Positions 6,022 through 10,863 of a DNA stretch of 10,863 nt are shown piece after piece (position 1 is the first letter of the stretch; every line of letters starts with the position of its first letter). The notes under the pieces are model-generated. The model saw only the letters and a program-made list of their open reading frames with translations, searched no databases and had not been told where the DNA came from. The position numbers and the translations under genes are program-made. The stretch is from Gemmatimonadota bacterium (GTDB lineage Bacteria > Gemmatimonadota > Gemmatimonadetes > Gemmatimonadales > GWC2-71-9): positions 5,210 to 16,072 of the forward strand of contig QHTY01000207.1 in the NCBI GenBank assembly GCA_003220985.1. Reading direction: 5' to 3'.

Positions 6022-6699
6022 GTGAAATACCGGTCCCTGCGGGCACCTACCGCGGAATTCATCGGCACCTTGCTGTTCGTTCTCGTTGGCGCGGGCAGCG
6101 CTGTCACGAATGTCGCCGGCGCGTTGGGCGTCGCCATCGCGAACGGCATCGGACTCGCGCTCGCCGTCACGATCATGATGCCGATCTCCGGCGGCCACAT
6201 CAATCCAGCGGTGAGCTTTGCCTTGTGGCTCGGCAAACAGATCGACGCAGTGACGTTGGGCAAATACGTCGCAGCGCAGCTGCTCGGCGCGATCGTCGGC
6301 GCGCTCTTCATCAAATTGCTGTTTCCCGCGTCGGCCGTTCGGATGACGTCACTCGGCACGCCGCAGGTCGCCGGTTCGGTGACGTTCCTCGGCGCGGTGG
6401 GACTCGAGGCGCTGTTCACGTTCTTCCTCGTGAGCGCGGTCTACGGAACGGCCGTCTCACCGCAGAAGGAGCGCGTCGCTGGATTCGCCATCGGCCTGGT
6501 CGTCATGGTCTGCGTCCTGGGCGGCGGCGTGCTCACCGGTACGGCGCTGAATCCGGCGCGCGCCTTTGGTCCCGCGTTAGTCTCGTGGGACTGGCACGCC
6601 CAGGCTGTCTACTGGATCGGACCGCTCCTGGGTGCCGCGGCCGCCGCCGGACTGTGGCGCTACTTGCTGTTGCCGCCGGGCGCGACGGATTTGAGATAG
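6022..6699 (+). CDS. Aquaporin / MIP family channel
   Basis: This 225-aa inner-membrane protein has six hydrophobic helices and two half-helices. The two pore signatures are GGHINPAV (NPA at 61-63) and LNPARAFGP (NPA at 177-179, with the conserved Arg180 of the selectivity filter). MIP channels pass water or small uncharged solutes such as glycerol. By a hand alignment to E. coli AqpZ, the other filter positions appear to be Asn41, Val165 and Thr174 instead of Phe, His and Thr, so a strict water channel is less likely. The start is GTG with GAGG 6 nt upstream, 30 bp after the ketosynthase stop. This is the only non-overlapping same-strand junction, so it may be a separate transcription unit or a looser operon member. 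A palindrome follows the stop by 15 nt. Confidence 0.93.
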   Translation: MKYRSLRAPTAEFIGTLLFVLVGAGSAVTNVAGALGVAIANGIGLALAVTIMMPISGGHINPAVSFALWLGKQIDAVTLGKYVAAQLLGAIVGALFIKLLFPASAVRMTSLGTPQVAGSVTFLGAVGLEALFTFFLVSAVYGTAVSPQKERVAGFAIGLVVMVCVLGGGVLTGTALNPARAFGPALVSWDWHAQAVYWIGPLLGAAAAAGLWRYLLLPPGATDLR

Positions 6700-6714
6700 G
6701 CGATCGGTATCGCG

Positions 6715-6742
6715 GTAGGGGCGCAGCATGCTGCGCCCCTAC
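6715..6742. repeat. Perfect 28-bp palindrome between convergent genes, possible bidirectional terminator or REP-like element
   Basis: The arm GTAGGGGCGCAGCA at 6715-6728 is followed immediately by its exact reverse complement to 6742, so the stem could be up to 14 bp with almost no loop. It starts 15 nt after the aquaporin stop. On the plus strand ATTTGTT follows, a weak U-rich tail; on the minus strand no T run follows. The hemB stop codon TAG (6741-6739) lies inside the right arm. A transcription-stop role for the aquaporin side is plausible. Near-zero loop length and GGGGC/GCCCC arms also recall repeated extragenic palindromes, which needs genome-wide counts. Confidence 0.75.
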
Positions 6743-7722
6743 ATTTGTTCCGCCAGATCCGGCGCAAAATAGGTCAGGATGATATCCGCGCCGGCCCTGT
6801 GGATTGCAGTGACTGACTCCCACATAGCCTTCGTCTCATCCAGCATGCCCCGCTCCGCGGCAGCCTTGATCATCGCGTACTCGCCGCTCACCTGATAGGC
6901 GCCGAGCGGGGAGCCGAACCGTTCCTTGGCCCGGCGAATCAGATCGAGACACGGACCCGCCGGCTTCACCATCACGATATCCGCGCCCTCGTCGAGATCG
7001 AGCTGGATCTCTTTCATCGCTTCATCGCCGTTCGACACCGCCATCTGATACGTCTGCCGGTCGCCGAACTGCGGCGTCGAGCCGGCCGCCTCGCGGAACG
7101 GCCCGTAGAACGCCGAGGCGAACTTCGCCGCGTACGACATGATCGGCACGTGGGAGAAGCCGCCCGCATCCAGAGCCTTGCGGATGCCGGCCACGCGGCC
7201 GTCCATCATGTCGCTCGGCGCCACCAAATCGACGCCGGCGCGCGCCTGCATCACGGCCGTCTTGCCGAGCAGATAGACCGATGAGTCGTTGTCGACTTCG
7301 CCGTCGCGAATCACGCCGCAGTGCCCATGATCGGTGTACTCGCACAGGCAGACATCGCCGATGACGAGCAGGTCGGGGACCGCGCGCTTCACCGCACGGA
7401 TGGCCTGCTGCACGATCCCCTGGTCGTCGTAGGCTTCGGAGCCGGTGCCGTCCTTCGTCGCGGGAATGCCAAAGAGGATGATGCCGCCCAATCCCAGCGA
7501 GGCGGCTCGCTCCGCATCCTTCACGAGCTGATCGACGGAGAGCTGCGCGACGCCGGGCAGGGATGCGACGGGGCGCCGCAGTCCTTCACCGTGCGCAACG
7601 AACAACGGCCAGATGAGCTGCGACGGCGCGATGTGGGTTTCTTGCACGAGGCGGCGGAGGGCAGCGGTCCGGCGCAGCCGGCGCATGCGGCGAATCGGAA
7701 ACTGGGCGGACGAGGGGCTCAT
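6739..7722 (-). CDS. hemB: Delta-aminolevulinic acid dehydratase (porphobilinogen synthase)
   Basis: The 327-aa enzyme condenses two 5-aminolevulinate molecules into porphobilinogen in the cytoplasm, the second common step of tetrapyrrole synthesis. The zinc-type cysteine cluster is intact in DVCLCEYTDHGHCG (Cys125, Cys127, Cys135). The two Schiff-base lysines are Lys200 in IMSYAAKFASAFYGPFRE and Lys253 in MVKPAGPCLD. The allosteric, Mg-type Asp-rich replacement is absent, so this is a zinc enzyme. Length is normal. The ATG at 7722 overlaps the hemC stop as ATGA, giving the order hemD-hemC-hemB on one transcript. The C-terminus ends DLAEQM, with the TAG supplied by the 28-bp palindrome. The open frame extends upstream into hemC but that part is not hemB. 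Because hemC is frameshifted as read here, translational coupling into hemB would be disturbed. Confidence 0.96.
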   Translation of the reverse strand: MSPSSAQFPIRRMRRLRRTAALRRLVQETHIAPSQLIWPLFVAHGEGLRRPVASLPGVAQLSVDQLVKDAERAASLGLGGIILFGIPATKDGTGSEAYDDQGIVQQAIRAVKRAVPDLLVIGDVCLCEYTDHGHCGVIRDGEVDNDSSVYLLGKTAVMQARAGVDLVAPSDMMDGRVAGIRKALDAGGFSHVPIMSYAAKFASAFYGPFREAAGSTPQFGDRQTYQMAVSNGDEAMKEIQLDLDEGADIVMVKPAGPCLDLIRRAKERFGSPLGAYQVSGEYAMIKAAAERGMLDETKAMWESVTAIHRAGADIILTYFAPDLAEQM

Positions 7723-8587
7723 CGGGCGAGTAAACTCGCGGCGCCCTCTCCTTCGAGCAAGCGGGCGACCGCTTCGCCAGCCGCTTCGGGTCGCGTCGCA
7801 TCGACATCGGCAGAGGCAGTGAGCTGGACCGCGCCGTCGGTTTCTGTAACGCGTCCGTACAAACGCATCCCGCTTCCCGCATCCCGCATCCCGACCCAGG
7901 CCGCGACCGGCGCCTGACATCCCCCGCCGAGCGCCGCCAGCAGCGCACGTTCGGCGGTGATTGCGACGGCGCTGGACGCGTCGTGCAGCGGCTGTAAGGC
8001 TTTGCGGGTCCTCGTGTCATCCGCGCGAATTTCGATGCCGAGGGCGCCCTGCCCCGGTGCGGGCAGCACATCGAGCGGATCGAGGACCGAGGCTTTGCCG
8101 CCCAAGCCCAGCCGCTCGAGTCCGGCAATCGCCAGCAGCGCGGCATCCAGCCCATCGCGGGTCTCGACCTTGCGGACGCGCGTGGGGACGTTGCCGCGCA
8201 GCGGTACGACCTCCAAGTCCGGACGCAGAAAACGCACCTGCGCGATGCGCCGCAGGCTCGACGTTCCGACCCGCGCGCCAGGCGCGAGCTCGAGCAGGGA
8301 TTTCCCGTTGACGAGCGCCTCACGGGGATCGTGTCGAACCGGGATTCCGTGGGGAGGTCCTTGAGTGAGTGCACGGCAACATCGATGCGACCGGCGAGCA
8401 GCGCGTCCTCGATTTCCTTCGTGAAGAAGCCCTTGCCTTCGAGCTCGTGCAGCGGACGGTCGACGTCGGCATCGCCGCGAGTCTTGATGACGACGATCTC
8501 CGCGCGCACGCCATCAGTCCCGAGCCGGTCGCGTACCCATTCCGCTTGCCAACGCGCCAGCTGGCTGCCACGCGTGCCGATCTTCAC
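7719..8587 (-). pseudogene. hemC: Hydroxymethylbilane synthase (porphobilinogen deaminase), split by a frameshift and small deletion
   Basis: HemC polymerises four porphobilinogens into hydroxymethylbilane. The first part (8587 to about 8342) reads in one frame with MKIGTRGSQLARWQAE, GKGFFTKEIEDALL and VHSLKDLPTE (catalytic Asp77). The rest (about 8348 to 7719) reads in another frame with IPVRHDPREALVNGKSLLEL, RVGTSSLRR, PLRGNVPTR, LPAPGQGALGIE and GGGCQAPV, which carries the dipyrromethane cofactor Cys. E. coli HemC has nine residues (FPQGLGLVT) between VE and ICEREDPR; here GAA (Glu) and ATC (Ile) overlap by one base. A single 28-nt deletion explains both the missing segment and the frame change. 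The first frame runs on to 7586, inside hemB. The GTG start overlaps the hemD stop (GTGA). This could be a true mutation or an assembly error; every other conserved block is intact. Confidence 0.9.
7865..7892 (-). repeat. Four tandem GGGAWGC heptamers inside hemC
   Basis: Reading the minus strand, the units are GGGATGC, GGGATGC, GGGAAGC, GGGATGC, 28 nt in all. They encode GMRDAGSGM, in the loop between the cofactor-Cys block (GGGCQAPVAAW) and the strand RLYGRV. E. coli HemC is about two residues shorter here. The unit shares the GGGA-x-x-C pattern with the heptamer tract in the reductase gene, on the opposite strand and in an unrelated protein. Confidence 0.88.
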
Positions 8588-9360
8588 GCGAATCTCCTGG
8601 CCAGCGCGTCAACCAGGCCCTGCACCGTGTGCGGATCCGCCTCGAGGATGTCGCGCAGCCCAAGCTCACGGGCCGTGCCGGCGGTGACGGGACCGATTGT
8701 GGCGGCGACGAACCCTCCGCTCGTCGACGCCGGGCCGACCAGATCAACGAAGGACCGCACGGTGGAGGACGAGGTGAACGTGACCGCATCGATCCGGCCG
8801 CCTTTGATGTCGGCCGCCAGGGCGCTGAGATCGCTCTGGACCGGGACCGTCCGATACACGGCGATGGTTTCGACCTCGGCGCCATGTTGCCGCAGGGTTG
8901 TAGCGAGCACTTCCCGCGCGTCCTCGGCACTGGGGATCAGCACGCGAGCGCCGGCCAGTGTGCCGCCACCGTGCCGGAGCAACGCGTCGGCCAGTGACTC
9001 CGCGACGAATTCCTCGGGCACCAGCGCCGGGACCACTCCCCGCACCGTCAATGCCTCGGCGGTGGCCGTGCCGATGGCGGCGACCGACGTAGTCGAGAAT
9101 ACGCGCGGCGTCAGCCCCCACGCGACCAGGCGGTCGAACACGATCTGTACGGCATTCTGACTGGTGAAGACGACCCAGCGGTAAGTGGAGAGCCCGGTGA
9201 GTGCGGCGCGCAGCGCCCCCAGATTCTCGAGCGGCTGGATGCGAATCACGGGAGCGATCACGGTCACGGCGCCACGGGCTTCGAGCGATCGCACCAGGTC
9301 GCCGGCCTGTTCGCGCGCGCGCGTGATCACGATGCGGCGCCCCTGCAAGGATGCTGCCAT
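8584..9360 (-). CDS. hemD: Uroporphyrinogen-III synthase
   Basis: The 258-aa product cyclises hydroxymethylbilane with D-ring inversion to give uroporphyrinogen III. HemD is poorly conserved, but the two-lobed architecture is clear. RRIVITRAREQAGDLVRSLEARGA opens the first lobe, PVIRIQPLENLGALRAAL and RWVVFTSQNAVQIVFDRL follow, and VAAIGTATAEAL leads to the second lobe. There, GARVLIPSAEDAREVLATTLRQHGAEVETIAVYRT, DAVTFTSSSTVRSFVDL and ATIGPVTAGTARELGL are typical. Its position directly before hemC confirms the call. I took the ATG at 9360; a GTG at 9378 with GGAGG 4 nt upstream has the better ribosome-binding site and would add six residues. The stop overlaps the hemC GTG. No fused CobA methyltransferase domain is present. 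Confidence 0.93.
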   Translation of the reverse strand: MAASLQGRRIVITRAREQAGDLVRSLEARGAVTVIAPVIRIQPLENLGALRAALTGLSTYRWVVFTSQNAVQIVFDRLVAWGLTPRVFSTTSVAAIGTATAEALTVRGVVPALVPEEFVAESLADALLRHGGGTLAGARVLIPSAEDAREVLATTLRQHGAEVETIAVYRTVPVQSDLSALAADIKGGRIDAVTFTSSSTVRSFVDLVGPASTSGGFVAATIGPVTAGTARELGLRDILEADPHTVQGLVDALARRFA

Positions 9361-9402
9361 GCGCCGTTGCAATCTCACCGTGCCTCCACCCATTATCAAG
9401 CA
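9361..9402. promoter_or_regulatory. Divergent promoter region between hemD and the TPR gene
   Basis: This 42-bp gap must hold, or overlap, the start signals for both directions. On the plus strand TTGCAA at 9367-9372, an 18-nt spacer and CATTAT at 9391-9396 form a weak sigma-70-like pair, each 4 of 6 to consensus. They would place initiation almost at the TPR ATG. On the minus strand GATAAT (9397-9392) is 5 of 6 for a -10 box but has no well-spaced -35. An AT-rich island in otherwise GC-rich DNA supports a promoter here, but the boxes are unproven. Confidence 0.3.
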
Positions 9403-9999
9403 ATGCTGCGCTCAATCCGCGCCGCGCTCGGCCGCTTTTGCCTGCGCCGCGCTGCTGCCGCCCAACGCGCTGCTCCACGCCGCGCCCTCGGCTGGCTGAA
9501 GCTCGGCGCCTGGTTAGCACCGGGGTTCGCCGATACGTACCCCGCGCTCGTGCACCTGTCGCGCGCGCTCGATGACCGCTGGGGCGCGGTCGCAGCGGCG
9601 CGGGCGGCCACCGTGCGGTTCCCCGATCACGCCGACGCGTGGATGCTCCTCGGGGAGGCGCTGCAGATGGTGTTCCGGCAGGATGAAGCACTCGGCGCGT
9701 TCGAGCAGGCGCTGGCACTCGAGGAGCGCGCCGATGCCGCCATGGCGGCGGGGACGTTGTACCAACGCATGGGGCGCTTTCCCGACGCGGCCGCGCGCTT
9801 TGCGCGCGCCTACGCAGCGGGTGGTGGTGCGACCGCGCTGTGGCACAACGCGCAAGCCCTGTATGACGCGGGCGATCACGGCGCGGCCGACGAAGCGTTG
9901 AATTTGTGGGCGACCGAGGTGCCCGACGGGCACAGTCGTCTGCCCGAAGCGCGGGCTGAGCTACGCGCGAAGGCTGCGGCGCGCGCGCAAGTACAGTGA
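9403..9999 (+). CDS. Tetratricopeptide repeat protein
   Basis: This protein of about 198 aa is built mostly of TPR helices, which form protein-binding scaffolds. Three repeat-like units can be seen: ADAWMLLGEALQMVFRQDEA with GAFEQALALEE (about residues 77-109), ADAAMAAGTLYQRMGRFPDA with ARFARAYAAGG, and ATALWHNAQALYDAGDHGAA with EALNLWATEVP. Another likely sits at 40-75 (ADTYPALVHLSRALDDRWGA). The N-terminus is Arg-rich and there is no convincing signal peptide or membrane helix. The gene stands alone on the plus strand between the haem-synthesis and cytochrome c maturation genes. A CcmI/NrfG-like helper role in cytochrome assembly is possible from context only. Start at ATG 9403, with only a weak AAG upstream. 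Its last 39 nt overlap ccmD on the other strand. Confidence 0.82.
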   Translation: MLRSIRAALGRFCLRRAAAAQRAAPRRALGWLKLGAWLAPGFADTYPALVHLSRALDDRWGAVAAARAATVRFPDHADAWMLLGEALQMVFRQDEALGAFEQALALEERADAAMAAGTLYQRMGRFPDAAARFARAYAAGGGATALWHNAQALYDAGDHGAADEALNLWATEVPDGHSRLPEARAELRAKAAARAQVQ

Positions 10000-10083
10000 C
10001 AACGCGTAGCCGACGATGATCACGCCCGCCACGATGTAGGCGGCGATCATGTAGCCGCCGTTTTGCGGAATGCTCTGCGGCAT
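9961..10083 (-). CDS. ccmD: Haem exporter protein CcmD
   Basis: This 40-aa ORF reads MPQSIPQNGGYMIAAYIV, then a single membrane helix (AGVIIVGYALSLYL) and a basic tail RARRSLRA. That matches CcmD, a tiny inner-membrane protein that helps release holo-CcmE from the CcmABC complex. Key features are the Gly-Gly-Tyr before the helix, the central Tyr residues and the positive tail after it. The ATG overlaps the ccmC stop as TGATG, and the order ccmB-ccmC-ccmD is the usual System I order. No ccmE follows: the next gene on this strand is hemD about 600 bp away, past the opposing TPR gene, so ccmE must lie elsewhere. Its 3' end overlaps the TPR gene by 39 bp. Confidence 0.88.
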   Translation of the reverse strand: MPQSIPQNGGYMIAAYIVAGVIIVGYALSLYLRARRSLRA

Positions 10084-10778
10084 CACCCGTGCCCCCTCCC
10101 CCCTCCCACGTCACCGACCGCTTCAAGCTGCTCCCGCAAATAACTCAGAGCATACCGCTGCACGACGAAACCCACGTAGAGCAGCGTGAACACGCCGAGC
10201 GACAACAGCCAGGTCAAGAGCATGGTCCCAGGCAATGAGGGCGCGCTCGGCTTGAGCACGATCGGCATCGGATGGAGGGTGGGAAACATGTAGACGCTCA
10301 AGTGGATGAACGGCACCTCACACATTCCGCAGATGCCGATTACCGCCGCGAAACGGGCCCGCGCGGCGGGATCGGTCACGGCGCCGCGCAACAGCAGATA
10401 GCCGGCATACAGCAGAAAGAGGAAGAGCGTGAACGTCAGGCGGGCATCCCAGGTCCACCAGGTGCCCCAGATCGGCTTCCCCCATATCGGACCGGTCGTG
10501 AGGACGATGGCGCAGAACACCGTACCGACCTCCGCCGAGGACGCTGCGAACCGGTCCAGTCGTGGATCTTTCGTAAACAGATAGAAGACGCTCGACAGGC
10601 CGACCACGATCATCGCCAGCTCGGCCCAGATCGCGGCCGGCACGTGGAGGTAAAAGATCTTCTGGGCGAGGCCTTGTGACTGTTCGACCGGCGTGTACGC
10701 CAGCGCCCGGACATAGATGCCGGCGAGCAGCGCCAGCGCGATCACCGTGATCCAGCGCCCCACGCGCAGGATTCTCAT
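10083..10778 (-). CDS. ccmC: Haem exporter / cytochrome c maturation protein CcmC
   Basis: The 231-aa inner-membrane protein has about six helices and belongs to the haem-handling protein family. The tryptophan-rich WWD motif is at residues 99-114 (WGKPIWGTWWTWDARL) and should bind haem on the periplasmic side. Candidate axial histidines are His45 (IFYLHVP) and His169 (MFPTLHP), matching the two conserved His of CcmC. CcmC loads haem on to the chaperone CcmE during cytochrome c maturation. The segment before the second His reads SVYMFPTLHP, whereas many homologues have two Trp there. The ATG at 10778 overlaps the ccmB stop as ATGA and the TGA overlaps the ccmD start. A glycine-rich tail (GDVGGGRGHG) ends the protein. 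Confidence 0.96.
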   Translation of the reverse strand: MRILRVGRWITVIALALLAGIYVRALAYTPVEQSQGLAQKIFYLHVPAAIWAELAMIVVGLSSVFYLFTKDPRLDRFAASSAEVGTVFCAIVLTTGPIWGKPIWGTWWTWDARLTFTLFLFLLYAGYLLLRGAVTDPAARARFAAVIGICGMCEVPFIHLSVYMFPTLHPMPIVLKPSAPSLPGTMLLTWLLSLGVFTLLYVGFVVQRYALSYLREQLEAVGDVGGGRGHG

Positions 10779-10863
10779 TCGTTCACCGTCGCGGGAAAGA
10801 GGAGCACGGCCAGCGCAACGAAGACGATGTCATAGACGGCCAGCATGTTAAGCCAGCCCACGA
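10775..10863 (-). CDS. ccmB: Haem exporter protein CcmB, C-terminal end, runs off the window
   Basis: Only the last 28 residues are visible: VGWLNMLAVYDIVFVALAVL followed by LFPATVNE and a TGA. CcmB proteins end in the same way, with a W-L-x-x-L-x-x-Y-D segment entering the last membrane helix. CcmB is the membrane subunit of the CcmAB ABC transporter that works with CcmC to free haem-loaded CcmE. The position directly upstream of ccmC and the ATGA overlap with it support the call. Nothing can be said about the rest of the protein. Confidence 0.85.
   Translation of the reverse strand, partial: VGWLNMLAVYDIVFVALAVLLFPATVNE

Noticed and set aside
8320..8350. Programmed -1 frameshift in hemC at the ATCCCCG run
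   Set aside because: Slippage would join the frames but could not restore the nine missing conserved residues, and no convincing slippery heptamer or stem-loop is seen. A deletion explains more.
8744..10126. A 460-codon open frame on the minus strand across hemD and the TPR gene
   Set aside because: Its translation is low-complexity Arg, Pro and Ala with no motif, while hemD and the TPR protein in other frames have clear family patterns. It is a GC-rich shadow frame.
1..10863. CRISPR array, prophage, insertion sequence or defence system
   Set aside because: No spaced repeats, transposase, integrase or defence-type domains were found. The only repeats are the two heptamer tracts and one palindrome.

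Overview
This is a dense, GC-rich bacterial chromosome segment that encodes ordinary cellular functions. I see no rRNA, tRNA, CRISPR array, transposase or phage gene. Composition, the extreme gene packing, the Streptomyces-type redox sigma/anti-sigma pair and the GGGA-type heptanucleotide repeats would fit an environmental lineage such as Gemmatimonadota or a neighbouring phylum. That assignment is inference; no single gene proves it.

Layout. (1) 1-1129, minus strand: the N-terminal half of an M24 (aminopeptidase P-like) peptidase that runs off the left edge, coupled by an ATGA overlap to a V4R-like ligand-binding protein. (2) 1201-6699, plus strand: an ECF sigma factor of the SigR/SigH type, its RsrA-like zinc anti-sigma factor, a DUF92 (VTE6-like) membrane protein, a geranylgeranyl-reductase-family flavoprotein, a flavin-reductase-like FMN protein, an SRPBCC/polyketide-cyclase-like protein and a FabF-type ketosynthase. 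The best starts overlap at every junction. An aquaporin-family channel follows after 30 bp. (3) 6715-6742: a perfect 28-bp palindrome between the converging aquaporin and hemB genes, which also contains the hemB stop codon. (4) 6739-9360, minus strand: hemD, hemC and hemB, three consecutive steps of tetrapyrrole synthesis; hemC is disrupted by an apparent 28-nt deletion. (5) 9403-9999, plus strand: a lone TPR protein. (6) 9961-10863, minus strand: ccmD, ccmC and the 3' end of ccmB, the haem-handling part of cytochrome c maturation System I.

How the genes work together. The minus-strand hem and ccm genes form a haem supply and delivery neighbourhood: porphobilinogen to uroporphyrinogen III, and haem handling for c-type cytochromes. 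The plus-strand operon places a probable thiol-redox switch ahead of enzymes that look like isoprenoid or lipid modification (prenyl reduction, possible prenyl-phosphate metabolism, FMN chemistry, acyl condensation). A shared pathway for that operon is a hypothesis drawn from gene order.

Most worth checking are the hemC lesion, the two heptanucleotide tracts inside coding loops, the palindrome that supplies the hemB stop, and the RsrA-led lipid operon.
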